A stretch of DNA of 64,000 nucleotides, from NCBI GenBank assembly GCA_002437245.1, contig DJOQ01000050.1, positions 5,308-69,307 of the forward strand, given 5' to 3'. The notes beneath the pieces were generated by a model. That model did not search any database, was not told the DNA's origin, and was given only the letters and a program-made list of their open reading frames with translations. Shown here in pieces: positions 30,579 to 40,220 of the stretch; within the stretch, counting starts at the first letter, position 1; every line of letters starts with the position of its first letter. The position numbers and the translations under genes are program-made. The DNA comes from Ruminococcaceae bacterium UBA6434. Lineage in GTDB: Bacteria > Bacillota > Clostridia > Oscillospirales > Acutalibacteraceae.

Positions 30579-31907
30579 TTAAAACTCCTGAGTGTTTTTA
30601 ATTATATCCTCCACCGTTTTTTTGAATACGGGATTTTCATTCATCCTGTCTTCGATTACTTCGATAGAGTGATTGACGGTGGAATGTGTTTTGCCGTTAA
30701 AGACGTTTCCTATATCGACAAGCTTCATTCCGGTGATTTCGCGGATTATGTACATCGAAACCTGTCTTGCGTCCTTAATGTTTTTATCGCGCTTGTCGGA
30801 CATTATATTTTCGGGGGATATTCCGAAAGTGTTTCCGACGTTGTTTATAATGTTGCTTATGGTGACCGAGATAGGCTGATTGAAGTTGAGAACCTCTTTT
30901 ATGGCGTCTCGCGCCAAATCTATTGTGGGTTCTTTTCCGGCGAGCTTTGTAAGAGCGTTTATTTTGTTTACCGCACCCTCAAGCTGACGGACGTTGTATT
31001 TTACCTGCTCGGCTATAAATTCGACTATGTTGTTCGGGAGCGTAAGACCGAGACCGTCCGCCTTGCTTTTTACAATAGCCATTCTTGTTTCAAGGTCGGG
31101 CGGAGTAATATCCGCCATCATTCCCCAGGTGAAACGGGTTTTAAGCCTGTCCTGAAGAGTGGGTATTTCGTCGGGCGGATTATCCGACGTCAAAACAATT
31201 TGCTTGTTGACTTCGGTTAAAGCATTGAAGGTGTGGAAAAATTCCTCTTCGGTGCTCTTTTTATTTGCTATAAACTGAATATCGTCTATTAAAAGCGCGT
31301 CGACGTTTCTGTATTTGTCGTGAAATTCGCCCATATTTTTTTTGCCGAGATAATAAATAAGGTCGTTTGTGAAATTTTCACTTGTGGTATAAAGCACGTT
31401 TGCCGACGGATTTTTTTCGAGCATACGGTTTTTGATGGCTTTTAAAAGGTGTGTTTTGCCGAGTCCGCTCTTGCCGTAGATAAAAAGGGGATTATATTCT
31501 TCGCCCGGATTTTCGGCTGCGTTGAGAGCCGTGGCATAGGCAAATTTATTTGTCGAGCCGACTATGAAATTTTCAAACGTGCTTGAGCTGTCACGCGAAG
31601 AAATATGATTTTTTTCGGTATTTTGCTCTTTTTCATCATCGTCGGTCTTTTCGGGCTTATAAAGGTAAATTACCTCTATATCGTCAAAACCCATAACAGC
31701 CGTCAAAGCTTCTTTGATGGTGGCGTCGTATCTTGCGGTGATTATCTGTATTTTATATGCCGTGGGGCAGGTAAATTTTGCGGTCTGCCCGTCAAAGCTC
31801 TCGGGAACAAGCGGCGAAATCCACAAATTAAACGCAACTTCGCTGACATTAAGCGCGTTTTTCATATAATCGCACGCCGCAGACCATATCTCGGAAAACG
31901 AGTCCAT
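30579..31907 (-). CDS. dnaA: Chromosomal replication initiator DnaA
   Basis: The protein of about 442 residues has domain I (residues 1-85), an acidic linker, an AAA+ domain with Walker A GKSGLGKTH and Walker B LLIDDIQF, and the C-terminal helix-turn-helix. The DNA-contact signature, normally GRDHTTV, reads GKTHSTV (405-411), with Thr407 for the usual Asp and Ser409 for Thr. The ATG at 31907 has GGAG upstream and gives MDSFSEIWSAA; a TTG at 31928 is less likely. It begins the leftward replication cluster. Confidence 0.95.
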   Translation of the reverse strand: MDSFSEIWSAACDYMKNALNVSEVAFNLWISPLVPESFDGQTAKFTCPTAYKIQIITARYDATIKEALTAVMGFDDIEVIYLYKPEKTDDDEKEQNTEKNHISSRDSSSTFENFIVGSTNKFAYATALNAAENPGEEYNPLFIYGKSGLGKTHLLKAIKNRMLEKNPSANVLYTTSENFTNDLIYYLGKKNMGEFHDKYRNVDALLIDDIQFIANKKSTEEEFFHTFNALTEVNKQIVLTSDNPPDEIPTLQDRLKTRFTWGMMADITPPDLETRMAIVKSKADGLGLTLPNNIVEFIAEQVKYNVRQLEGAVNKINALTKLAGKEPTIDLARDAIKEVLNFNQPISVTISNIINNVGNTFGISPENIMSDKRDKNIKDARQVSMYIIREITGMKLVDIGNVFNGKTHSTVNHSIEVIEDRMNENPVFKKTVEDIIKNTQEF

Positions 31908-32002
31908 ATTTTCACACTCCGAAAACAAAATAAAAAAATATCAAATTTACTGTTACAGCGGTATAATCGGATTATTTTAACATTTTAGGTGCTTTTAAAG
32001 TA

Positions 32003-32031
32003 TTGACACATAAAAACCGTAAAATTAAATA
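32003..32031 (+). promoter_or_regulatory. Possible distal promoter toward rpmH
   Basis: TTGACA (32003-32008), a 17-base spacer, TAAATA (32026-32031), about 220 bases before rpmH. Confidence 0.4.
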
Positions 32032-32065
32032 ACGGCGCTTACAGGCAATAATTCGCACAATATGT

Positions 32066-32094
32066 ATATTAGCACATTTTTAATATTTTTTCAA
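32066..32094 (-). promoter_or_regulatory. Candidate dnaA promoter
   Basis: On the minus strand: TTGAAA (32089-32094), a 17-base spacer, TAATAT (32066-32071). It would give a leader of roughly 150 bases before the dnaA ATG. Confidence 0.45.
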
Positions 32095-32174
32095 TAATTT
32101 ATTAAAATAAATGCTATATTTATAAATGTATATATATAAGGGCGGCAAAAGGGGCTTATAATATTAAAAAAAAG

Positions 32175-32204
32175 TTGACAACAAGCCGGATTTTAGTATA
32201 TAAT
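32175..32204 (+). promoter_or_regulatory. Promoter of the rpmH-rnpA unit
   Basis: TTGACA (32175-32180), an 18-base spacer, TATAAT (32199-32204). It lies 43 bases before the rpmH ATG. Confidence 0.8.
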
Positions 32205-32247
32205 AACTTCTCGCAGATTATTTCAGAGTAAAGGAGCGAAAAAAATA

Positions 32248-32382
32248 ATGCTTAGAACTTATCAGCCTAAGAAACGCCATCGCAAGATGGAACACGGTTT
32301 CAGAAAAAGAATGGCCACCAAAAACGGCAGAAAAGTGCTTGCAAGACGCCGCGCTAAGGGCAGAAAGCAGTTATCTTATTAA
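32248..32382 (+). CDS. rpmH: Ribosomal protein L34
   Basis: A 44-residue, highly basic protein begins [18 protein letters not shown] and ends [10 protein letters not shown], which is the complete L34 sequence pattern. AAGGAG at 32231-32236 precedes the ATG. It heads the right arm of the origin region and is followed 12 bases later by rnpA, as in nearly all bacteria. Confidence 0.98.
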   Translation: MLRTYQPKKRHRKMEHGFRKRMATKNGRKVLARRRAKGRKQLSY

Positions 32383-32394
32383 AAGGTAAGCATT

Positions 32395-32733
32395 TTGAAA
32401 AATACGGTAACACTTAATCGTAACTGTGATTTCCGACGCCTCTACGGCAGAGGAAAAGTTTATACGGATCCTGCACTGGTTGTTTATTTCTTAAAAAACC
32501 GTGCGGGAATTTGTCGTATAGGTATAACCGTAAGCAAAAAGACCGGCAACGCCGTACAGAGAAACCGCTCAAAGAGAATTATCAGAGCGGCGTATGCGGC
32601 TGTTGAAGAAAGTATTTGCGGAAACTGGGATTTTGTTTTTGTTGCGCGAGGCAAAACAAAATACCTGAAGAGTACCGATATTCAAAAGGTCTTGACAGAA
32701 CAACTCCTAAAAGCGGGAGCCATAAAGAAATGA
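32395..32733 (+). CDS. rnpA: Ribonuclease P protein component
   Basis: The 112-residue basic protein starts at a TTG ([20 protein letters not shown]). It carries the RNR motif in [16 protein letters not shown]. It binds RNase P RNA and helps mature tRNA 5' ends. Its stop overlaps the yidD start as ATGA. Confidence 0.95.
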   Translation: MKNTVTLNRNCDFRRLYGRGKVYTDPALVVYFLKNRAGICRIGITVSKKTGNAVQRNRSKRIIRAAYAAVEESICGNWDFVFVARGKTKYLKSTDIQKVLTEQLLKAGAIKK

Positions 32734-32963
32734 AAGAGCTTGCCATTAAAATGATAAAATTTTATCAGCGTAAGATCTCCCCGCTTTTTCCGCCGAGATG
32801 CAGATATTACCCAACCTGCTCGCAATATGCCGTTACGGCTATTGAGCGATTCGGAATTGTCCGCGGCGGTTTACTCGCAGTATGGCGTCTTTTAAGGTGC
32901 AATCCTCTGTTTCCGGGAGGAATTGACCCTGTTCCGGAAAAACGAAATAAGAAAAAGGGCTAA
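32730..32963 (+). CDS. yidD: Membrane protein insertion efficiency factor YidD
   Basis: The 77-residue protein has the family core: [20 protein letters not shown], then a [14 protein letters not shown] segment. ATG at 32730, coupled to rnpA. It is a small membrane-associated protein thought to aid YidC, the next gene. Confidence 0.94.
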   Translation: MKELAIKMIKFYQRKISPLFPPRCRYYPTCSQYAVTAIERFGIVRGGLLAVWRLLRCNPLFPGGIDPVPEKRNKKKG

Positions 32964-32999
32964 GTTTAATTAAGCTTTTACTCCCTTCGGAGGAATTTA

Positions 33000-33950
33000 A
33001 TGAACACAAGTAAAATATACGAAATTCTCGGAATTCCTTTCGGCTTTGTAATTTCCCTGTTTTACGCGCTCACCGACAACTATCTTCTCTCGATAGTTTG
33101 TCTTATGATTATCGTAAAGCTGTGCCTTCTTCCGTCGTCGATAAAACAGCAGAAGGCTCAGGCAAAGCAGGCAAGGCTTCAGCCGAAGCTCAGACGTATT
33201 CAGAAAAAATACGAGGGCAATCAGCAGAAAATTCAGGAGGAAACACAAAACCTCTACGGCCGCGAGGGCTTCAGCGCCATGGGCGGCGGCTGTATGCCGA
33301 TGATTATACAGCTTATAGTTATGACCGGTCTTTTCCAGGTCAACTACCACCCCTTCTCAATGGTTTTAAATATAAGGGGCGATGTGCTCACTTCCATTAA
33401 AGAGGCGGTTATGCCTCTGCTTACCGATACCGAGGCTAAGGGTGCTTCGTTCAGAATAGAGCTCTATGCCCTTCAGCATTGGAACGATATTCGCAATTCC
33501 GTAGCCGGTCTCACTCCCGAGATGATATCAAAGGTTGATTTATTCTTACAGAGATTTACGGTTTTCGGTCTTGACCTTTCGCACACCCCGAGCGTCAAGG
33601 TTTTTGACGTATATTGGGCAATACCCATTATAACCGGCGTTTTATCGCTCGCCATGAGCATTTATTCGCTTATCCGTCAGAAAAAGTTAAACCCCGAAAT
33701 GTCAAAAAATCCGACAATGGGCTGTATGATGCTCTTTACGCCCGCCATGCAGATTTATTTTGCATTTCTCTTCCCGACCGTTGTCGGCATTTACGTAATT
33801 CTTTCTACCATCGTTTCATTTGCTCAGATGGTAGTTCTCAACCTGACTCACAGCCCGCAAAAGGTTCTCGCAAGGCTTATGGTCGAAGAGACCGTTGAAC
33901 GCCGCTCTAAAGAGGCTAATATCAAAAAAATGGTTGAGATGAAATCTTAA
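33000..33950 (+). CDS. yidC: YidC/Oxa1/SpoIIIJ membrane protein insertase
   Basis: The 316-residue protein has about five transmembrane segments and no cleavable lipoprotein signal. It has the conserved cytoplasmic hairpin between helices 1 and 2 (LQPKLRRIQKKYEGNQQKIQEE). The conserved basic residue in the membrane groove is likely K40 (MIIVKLCLLP). Paralogues in spore formers include SpoIIIJ. It follows yidD by 36 bases and precedes khpB, the normal order. Confidence 0.93.
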   Translation: MNTSKIYEILGIPFGFVISLFYALTDNYLLSIVCLMIIVKLCLLPSSIKQQKAQAKQARLQPKLRRIQKKYEGNQQKIQEETQNLYGREGFSAMGGGCMPMIIQLIVMTGLFQVNYHPFSMVLNIRGDVLTSIKEAVMPLLTDTEAKGASFRIELYALQHWNDIRNSVAGLTPEMISKVDLFLQRFTVFGLDLSHTPSVKVFDVYWAIPIITGVLSLAMSIYSLIRQKKLNPEMSKNPTMGCMMLFTPAMQIYFAFLFPTVVGIYVILSTIVSFAQMVVLNLTHSPQKVLARLMVEETVERRSKEANIKKMVEMKS

Positions 33951-33969
33951 AAAAGAATGGTGTATATAT

Positions 33970-34947
33970 ATGATTAAAGAATCGGTTAAATCCGCGTCCA
34001 CCATAGAGGACGCTAAAGCCGCCGCCCTTTTGGAGCTCGGTCTTACAGAGGACGACGAATACAATATAGAAGTTTTGCAGATGCCGCAGAAAAAGACCTT
34101 CGGTATTTTCGGCGGTAAACCTGCCGAAGTAAAGGTTTGGGTTGACGTTCCCGAGAAAAAGGAAAAACCCGTTTCCGAAAAGAAACCGTACAAAAAACCC
34201 GCTTCGGCTCCCAAAAAGGCCGATGACAGAAAAAAGGAAGCCAAAAAGGAAGATACCCGTAAGGTCGAAAAAGCAGAAAAGACCGAAGAGGAGAAAAAGG
34301 CTTCTTTAAAAGAGACAAACGAATACGAAAAAACCGCTTCTTATATAGCGGAAATTGTCAAGGGTCTCGGGCTTCCCGAATGCAATGTAAAGACCTTTGC
34401 AGACGACGAAGAGATTGTCTTTGAGATTGACTGCGGCGATGATTACGGTATAGTAATCGGCAGACGCGGCGAGACTCTCGATGCTATACAGTACCTTGCA
34501 AGAATGGTTGCAAACCGCGGTGTTTCGGGCTATAAGCGCGTTTCGATAAATGTCGGCAATTACCGCGAAAAGCGCAAGGGTGCACTTATTTCTCTTGCCA
34601 AAAAGGACGCTGCAAGAGCGGTTCGTACAGGCAGAAACATAACTCTTGAGCCGATGAACCCCTATGAGCGCAGAATTATTCACACTGCCGTTCAAGAGGT
34701 TGAGGGTGCCACTTCGTTCTCGGTAGGTCAGGACCTTGACCGCAGAGTTGTAATTGCTCCCGAAAACGGCGGCAAGGGAAGTTACGGCGACAGAAATTAT
34801 CGCAGAGGCCGCGGCGGCAGAAACGACCGCAGACTCAAGCGCGAGCCGTATGTTCCGCAGGTAGCTCCGGACCGTGAACAGAAGAACGACGTTGCAGGCG
34901 TTTCGGTTTACGGAAAAATCGAAATTAAGAAAAATACCGAGGAATAA
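33970..34947 (+). CDS. khpB: RNA-binding protein KhpB (Jag/SpoIIIJ-associated)
   Basis: The 325-residue protein has a Jag N-terminal domain (1-55; KKTFGIFGGKPAEVKV), a long lysine/glutamate-rich linker (56-120), a KH domain (about 130-205, loop GRRGETLDAIQYL) and an R3H domain (MNPYERRIIHTAVQ, about 215-265). An arginine/glycine-rich tail follows (YRRGRGGRNDRR). KhpB with KhpA binds RNAs for division and elongation proteins. It follows yidC by 19 bases. Confidence 0.93.
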   Translation: MIKESVKSASTIEDAKAAALLELGLTEDDEYNIEVLQMPQKKTFGIFGGKPAEVKVWVDVPEKKEKPVSEKKPYKKPASAPKKADDRKKEAKKEDTRKVEKAEKTEEEKKASLKETNEYEKTASYIAEIVKGLGLPECNVKTFADDEEIVFEIDCGDDYGIVIGRRGETLDAIQYLARMVANRGVSGYKRVSINVGNYREKRKGALISLAKKDAARAVRTGRNITLEPMNPYERRIIHTAVQEVEGATSFSVGQDLDRRVVIAPENGGKGSYGDRNYRRGRGGRNDRRLKREPYVPQVAPDREQKNDVAGVSVYGKIEIKKNTEE

Positions 34948-35041
34948 TCCCGACTTTTCTTCATTATCGAAAGAGTTTTAGACATTTGAACCGCATTTTT
35001 GTCGAAAACTTCGCTAACGAAACAAAAAATCAGATTTAGAG

Positions 35042-35085
35042 AGCACCGGATATGCGGACAGCATGTTTCGGTGCTTTTGTTTTAC
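35042..35085 (+). terminator. Terminator after khpB
   Basis: The stem AGCACCG (35042-35048) / CGGTGCT (35069-35075) with a 20-base loop is followed by TTTGTTTT. It ends the rpmH-khpB unit, 95 bases after the stop. Confidence 0.75.
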
Positions 35086-35211
35086 AAAATATAAAAGCTG
35101 TGTTTTAAATAACATTCCGTATTTTAGGGTCATAATTCGGATTTTACTCTCGCTTTAAGCGGTAATTTAAGCCGTAAAATACGGAACAAAACGGGTAGAA
35201 GTGGTGATTTT

Positions 35212-36573
35212 ATGAGTACAATCGCGGCTATTTCAACAGGTCTTGCCGCAGGAGGCATAGGAATAGTCAGAATTTCGGGTGAAAACGCCCTGAATGTAGC
35301 CGATAGCATCTTCAAAACCGTACAAGGTATCGAATTAAAAAAACTGAGCGGCTACAGAGCGGCGTTCGGAAAGGTATTTTCGGACGGAAAACCCATTGAC
35401 GAGGCGGTTGCGCTCGTATTCAGAGCGCCCAAGAGCTACACGGGCGAGGACGTTGTGGAAATTTCCTGCCACGGCGGACTTTATATAACAAAACAGGTAT
35501 TAAGAGCGGCACTCAAAAACGGTGCGGTTCCGGCAGAACCGGGCGAGTTTACAAAGCGTGCGTTTTTAAACGGAAAGACCGACCTTACCAAAGCCGAGGC
35601 TGTTATGGGCATTATTTCGGCTCACGGCAAAGAGGCGGGCGAAGCCGCTTTTTCGGCGCTTGAGGGTGCCCTTTACAAAGAAATACACAAAATTACCGAC
35701 GTTCTTTTAAAGATAAACGCGGCTCTTGCGGCGTGGGTGGATTACCCCGACGACGACATTGAGGACCTCACGGACGAGAGCATTTTAGACGCAGTTTCCT
35801 CATCAAAGGCTTCTCTTAAAGAGCTTTTAAACCGCTTTGACGCAGGTCAGGCGATAACCGAGGGAACCGAAACGGCGATAGTCGGCAGACCGAACGTCGG
35901 CAAATCAACCCTTATGAATATGCTTACGGGAACCGAAAAATCCATAGTCACGTCGGTTGCCGGCACAACTCGCGATATAGTTGAGGAAACCGTTACGATA
36001 GGCAACGTGACCTTGCGCCTTGCCGACACGGCGGGACTTCGCGAGACCGACGACGCCGTAGAGAGCATAGGCGTTGAGCGCGCCAAAAAAAAGATTGCCG
36101 CGGCAAAGCTAATTATTGCCGTGTTTGACTCGTCCTGTGCGCTCTCCGATGAGGACAGGGAGATTTTTGACCTGTGCTCCGGCAAAAACCGTCTTGCCGT
36201 TATCAACAAGACGGATTTAGAGCAAAAAATCGACGAAGATGAGATAAAACGCAACTTCGAAAACGTCGTTTATATATCCGCAAAGGAAAATTCGGGGCTC
36301 GACTCTCTTCGCGAGACAATCGAAAAAATCCTCGGAACGACAAATTTCGACACGACCGCGGCTCTTTTGATGAACGAAAGACAGCTGTCCTGCTGCGAAA
36401 AAGCGTATTCGGCGCTCTGCGAAGCGGAAGATGCCATAAATACAGGCGTCACAAGGGACGCAATTCAGGTCTGCATAGACTCCGCAATAGAAAATCTTAT
36501 GGTTCTGACGGGCGAAAAAGCCACGGAAAGCGTTGTAAACGAGATTTTTTCACAGTTCTGTGTTGGTAAATAA
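35212..36573 (+). CDS. mnmE: tRNA modification GTPase MnmE
   Basis: The 453-residue protein has an N-terminal tetrahydrofolate-binding domain (TIAAISTGLAAGGIGIVRIS), an inserted G domain with GRPNVGKST, DTAGLRE and NKTD, and the C-terminal CVGK whose cysteine is conserved. With MnmG it makes the 5-carboxymethylaminomethyl group on U34 of certain tRNAs. It is 12 bases ahead of mnmG. Confidence 0.96.
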   Translation: MSTIAAISTGLAAGGIGIVRISGENALNVADSIFKTVQGIELKKLSGYRAAFGKVFSDGKPIDEAVALVFRAPKSYTGEDVVEISCHGGLYITKQVLRAALKNGAVPAEPGEFTKRAFLNGKTDLTKAEAVMGIISAHGKEAGEAAFSALEGALYKEIHKITDVLLKINAALAAWVDYPDDDIEDLTDESILDAVSSSKASLKELLNRFDAGQAITEGTETAIVGRPNVGKSTLMNMLTGTEKSIVTSVAGTTRDIVEETVTIGNVTLRLADTAGLRETDDAVESIGVERAKKKIAAAKLIIAVFDSSCALSDEDREIFDLCSGKNRLAVINKTDLEQKIDEDEIKRNFENVVYISAKENSGLDSLRETIEKILGTTNFDTTAALLMNERQLSCCEKAYSALCEAEDAINTGVTRDAIQVCIDSAIENLMVLTGEKATESVVNEIFSQFCVGK

Positions 36574-36585
36574 TGGAGATAAAAG

Positions 36586-38457
36586 ATGGAATATTTTGCA
36601 AAAGAATATGATGTTGCCGTTATAGGCGCCGGTCACGCCGGTATCGAGGCAGGTCTTGCTTCGGCTCGGCTCGGTTCGAAAACAATAGTTTTTACCATAA
36701 ACCTCGATTGGATAGGCAATATGCCGTGCAATCCGTCGATAGGCGGCACTTCAAAAGGACATCTTGTAAGAGAAATAGACGCTCTCGGCGGCGAAATGGG
36801 CAAGGCTGCCGACAAAAACGAGATACAGTCGCGTATGCTCAATCGCGGAAAAGGTCCGGCGGTTCATTCTCTGCGCGCGCAGATTGACCGCAGAGAGTAT
36901 TCAAAATATATGAAGCACGTGTTGGAGCTTCAGGAAAACCTTGACGTCAAGCAGGCGGAAATAGTCGATCTCTCACGCGGCAAGGACGGTCTTTGGAGAT
37001 TAAAGACAAGACTTGAGGCAATTTACAGCGCAAAATGCGTCGTTCTTGCCACCGGTACTTTTTTGGGCGGCAGAGTTTACATAGGCGACGTCTCTTACGA
37101 GAGCGGCCCCGACGGAATGTTCCCGGCAAACGAGCTTTCAAAGGTGCTTTATAATATGAAAATTCCGCTCAGACGGTTTAAAACGGGCACTCCCTCGCGC
37201 GTAAATCGCCGCAGCGTGGATTTTTCGGTGCTTGAAAAGCAGGAGGGCGACGAAACAACTACCCCGTTTTCATTTGATACCGACACTCCGCCCGTAAACA
37301 AAGCCGCGTGTTATATAGCGTATACAAATGACGAAACAAAAAAGGTTATCCTCGATAACATACAGTATTCGCCGCTTTACAGCGGAAAAATTCACGGCGT
37401 AGGGCCGCGCTACTGCCCGAGCTTTGAAGACAAAATAATGCACTTCCCCGATAAAAAACGCCATCAGCTGTTTGTTGAGCCGTGCGGACTCGACACGGAG
37501 GAATTATATTTACAGGGTATGTCGTCATCTCTCCCCGAGGCGGTTCAGTTAAAATTTTTGAGAACGATAAAGGGTCTCGAACACGTTGAGGTTATGAGAA
37601 CCGCTTATGCTATCGAATATGATTGCGTAGATCCGCTCGCGCTCAAACCGTCGCTCGAATTTCTCGACCTTGACGGGCTTTTCGGCGCAGGGCAGTTCAA
37701 CGGCTCTTCCGGTTACGAGGAGGCGGCGGCGCAGGGGCTTATAGCCGGCATAAATGCCGCGCGAAAGGCTCAGGGAAAAGATGCTTTTATACTTGACCGC
37801 GCTTCATCGTATATAGGCACGCTGATAGACGACCTTGTGACAAAGGGCTGCTCCGACCCGTACAGAATGATGACCTCGCGTTCGGAATACAGACTTTTGC
37901 TGAGGCAGGATAATGCCGATATGCGCCTGACGCCTCTCGGCTACGAAATCGGACTTGTCCCCGAAGAAAAATACCAAAGGCTCCTTAAAAAGCAGAAAAT
38001 GATAAAGGAGGAGCGCAAAAGGATAGAAGAAACTTCGATTCCCCTGACCGACGAGCTTCAGCAGATGCTTGTTTCACGTGGAACATCTCCCTTGCCGCGC
38101 GGCGTTAAAGAGGCAGAGCTTTTAAAGCGTCCGCAGATAACATATGACGATTTGACCCCGTTCGACTTAAATCGACCCGATATTCCGCGTGAAATATTCG
38201 AGCAGGTTGAAATTGAGCTTAAATATGAGGGCTATATTGTGCGCCAGACGGCACAGATAAACGAAATGCGCCGTCTCGAGGTGAAAGTTATTCCGCCCGA
38301 AACCGATTATAACAAGATAGACGGACTGCGGCTTGAGGCACGAGAAAAGCTTTCTGAAATACGGCCCATGAATGTGGGTCAGGCTTCAAGAATAAGCGGT
38401 GTTTCGCCTGCCGACATATCGGTTTTGCTTATTTACCTTGCCAAGGAGGGCAAATAA
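36586..38457 (+). CDS. mnmG: tRNA modification enzyme MnmG (GidA)
   Basis: The 623-residue FAD protein begins with a Rossmann motif GAGHAGIEAG. It has the family signatures NPSIGGTSKGHLVREIDALG and GQFNGSSGYEEAAAQG. It is the partner of MnmE. The coding sequence contains a parS site at 38070-38085. Its stop shares a base with the rsmG ATG. Confidence 0.97.
   Translation: MEYFAKEYDVAVIGAGHAGIEAGLASARLGSKTIVFTINLDWIGNMPCNPSIGGTSKGHLVREIDALGGEMGKAADKNEIQSRMLNRGKGPAVHSLRAQIDRREYSKYMKHVLELQENLDVKQAEIVDLSRGKDGLWRLKTRLEAIYSAKCVVLATGTFLGGRVYIGDVSYESGPDGMFPANELSKVLYNMKIPLRRFKTGTPSRVNRRSVDFSVLEKQEGDETTTPFSFDTDTPPVNKAACYIAYTNDETKKVILDNIQYSPLYSGKIHGVGPRYCPSFEDKIMHFPDKKRHQLFVEPCGLDTEELYLQGMSSSLPEAVQLKFLRTIKGLEHVEVMRTAYAIEYDCVDPLALKPSLEFLDLDGLFGAGQFNGSSGYEEAAAQGLIAGINAARKAQGKDAFILDRASSYIGTLIDDLVTKGCSDPYRMMTSRSEYRLLLRQDNADMRLTPLGYEIGLVPEEKYQRLLKKQKMIKEERKRIEETSIPLTDELQQMLVSRGTSPLPRGVKEAELLKRPQITYDDLTPFDLNRPDIPREIFEQVEIELKYEGYIVRQTAQINEMRRLEVKVIPPETDYNKIDGLRLEAREKLSEIRPMNVGQASRISGVSPADISVLLIYLAKEGK
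38070..38085. promoter_or_regulatory. parS site inside mnmG
   Basis: TGTTTCACGTGGAACA is the exact reverse complement of the site at 40420-40435 and fits the parS consensus (TGTTNCACGTGAAACA). It encodes LVSRGT within MnmG, so the site is kept inside a coding sequence. Confidence 0.9.
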
Positions 38458-39170
38458 TGTTAAACAGAGCTTTGCTTTACAAAATCACCGAAAATATGGA
38501 CGTTAAAATCACCGACGACGCCTTTAATAGATTTGATACCTACGCCGAACTGCTTTTTGAAACCAACAAACAGTTTAATCTGACGGCGATAACCGAACCG
38601 GACGATATGACGGTAAAGCACTTTGCCGACTGCCTTTCCGTATTTAAATATGCCGATTTCAAAGAGGGCGCAAGGCTTATTGACGTCGGCACGGGTGCGG
38701 GTTTTCCGGGACTTGTGATACTTCTTGCAAGGCCCGACCTTGACGTCACCTTCCTTGACGGGACGGGCAAAAAGCTTGCCTTTATCGAAAGCGTCCTCTC
38801 GGAGGTCGGCTTAAACGGGCACATTTTGCACCGCCGCGCGGAAGAGGCGGGAAATGACCCGCTGTACCGTGAAAAATTCGACTTCGCAACGGCAAGGGCT
38901 GTGGCGTCTCTCCCCGTCCTTTGCGAATACTGCATACCTTTTATTAAAAAGGGCGGCTCTTTTATTTCTATGAAATCGGCATTTTCCGATGATGAAATTT
39001 CTTCGTCCTCGGGCGCTCTTCGCACTCTCGGCGGCAAAATCGAGTCGGACAATGTGTTTGATTTGGTCGAAAACACAAAGAGAAGAATAATAATTATTAA
39101 AAAAATATCGCAAACTCCGCCAAAATATCCTCGCCCTTCGGCAAAAATTTCTAAAAATCCTTTGGGATAA
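38457..39170 (+). CDS. rsmG: 16S rRNA (guanine527-N7)-methyltransferase RsmG
   Basis: The 237-residue protein has the SAM-binding motif DVGTGAGFPGLVI and the family block ATARAVASLPVLCEYCIPFIKKGG. It methylates G527 of 16S rRNA. The start overlaps the mnmG stop (TAATG). Confidence 0.95.
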   Translation: MLNRALLYKITENMDVKITDDAFNRFDTYAELLFETNKQFNLTAITEPDDMTVKHFADCLSVFKYADFKEGARLIDVGTGAGFPGLVILLARPDLDVTFLDGTGKKLAFIESVLSEVGLNGHILHRRAEEAGNDPLYREKFDFATARAVASLPVLCEYCIPFIKKGGSFISMKSAFSDDEISSSSGALRTLGGKIESDNVFDLVENTKRRIIIIKKISQTPPKYPRPSAKISKNPLG

Positions 39171-39280
39171 TGAATTTTAACCGCGCCGATACGCGATTTT
39201 CGGCGAACGAATTTTCTTTACAAAAACGCCTTTGCGGTGCTATTCTTTAAGCAAGGACAAGCACTGCGGAGGTGATTTTT

Positions 39281-40123
39281 TTGAAGTCAAAAGACAAAAT
39301 CAAAACTACGGCGCAGGTATTATTGCTGCCGCAGGACAGCATTTTGCCGAACCCCAATCAACCGAGAAAACGGTTTGATTACGACGAGCTTGAGGGTCTT
39401 GCGCAAAGCATACGGCAAAACGGTATACTTCAACCCGTAACGGTTCGCAGAAGAGCGGACGGTAAAAACGTGAAGTTTGAACTGGTTGCCGGCGAGCGCA
39501 GACTCCGTGCGGCAAGGCTCGTCGGACTTACAAAAATTCCGGCTATCGAGATAGACGCCGACTCTAAAAGTTCTGCCGTGTTATCTCTGATAGAAAATCT
39601 GCAGCGGCGCGACCTTGACTTCTTTGAAGAGGCGGAGGCCATAGAAAGACTTATTGACGAATATTCAATGAGCCAGGAGGAGGTGGCAAAAAAGCTCGGC
39701 AGGGCGCAGTCAACGCTTTCAAATAAGCTCAGACTTTTGCGGCTCCCCGAAGAAATGCGATACGAAATTGAAAAAGCCGGGCTTACGGAACGCCACGCGA
39801 GAGCATTGCTGTCTCTCGAAAACGACGTTCAGCGCGAGAGGGCGCTCGGCATTATCATCGACCGGCACTTAAATGTGCAGGAAAGCGAGCGCCTGATAGA
39901 GCAAATGCTGAATCGCAAAAAGAAGCAAAATCCGATAAAAGGCATACGCGACATAAGAGTGTTTATAAATACTCTCAACCACGCGGTGGAGGCGATACGC
40001 AGGGCAGGTATCGACGCGGACGCCGCCAAGAGCGAAACCGAGGAGTACGTAGAGTACACCGTGCGTATTCCGAAAATAGAGCAAATAAGAATTTCTCTGC
40101 CCGGAGACGGCGAAGCCGTCTGA
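39281..40123 (+). CDS. noc: Nucleoid occlusion protein Noc (ParB family)
   Basis: The 280-residue protein has the ParB/Noc N-terminal CTP-binding domain (GERRLRAARLVG) and a helix-turn-helix, MSQEEVAKKLGRAQSTLSNK. The two specificity positions are Gln143 and Lys149, as in Noc (ParB has Arg at the first). That marks it as Noc rather than a second ParB. It should bind Noc sites and block division over the nucleoid. The start is the TTG at 39281, with GGAGG 8 bases ahead. The order noc-parA-parB matches Bacillus. Confidence 0.88.
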   Translation: MKSKDKIKTTAQVLLLPQDSILPNPNQPRKRFDYDELEGLAQSIRQNGILQPVTVRRRADGKNVKFELVAGERRLRAARLVGLTKIPAIEIDADSKSSAVLSLIENLQRRDLDFFEEAEAIERLIDEYSMSQEEVAKKLGRAQSTLSNKLRLLRLPEEMRYEIEKAGLTERHARALLSLENDVQRERALGIIIDRHLNVQESERLIEQMLNRKKKQNPIKGIRDIRVFINTLNHAVEAIRRAGIDADAAKSETEEYVEYTVRIPKIEQIRISLPGDGEAV

Positions 40124-40220
40124 CAACCTTTGTAAAATGCGCCGAACGGTGCTACCCCTGCCGTTCCGCATTTTAAATACCCATATCCTTCTCTTTCACA
40201 CCCCACATCCACAAGCAGAG

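Larger units (their letters stand above)
31908..32247. other. Candidate oriC: AT-rich gap between divergent dnaA and rpmH
   Basis: This 340-base gene-free gap separates the minus-strand dnaA arm from the plus-strand rpmH arm. Bases 32080-32160 are strongly AT-rich (runs such as TTTATAAATGTATATATATA) and suit DNA unwinding. I searched both strands by eye for TTATCCACA and single-mismatch forms and found none. Promoters for dnaA and rpmH lie inside it. Confidence 0.6.
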
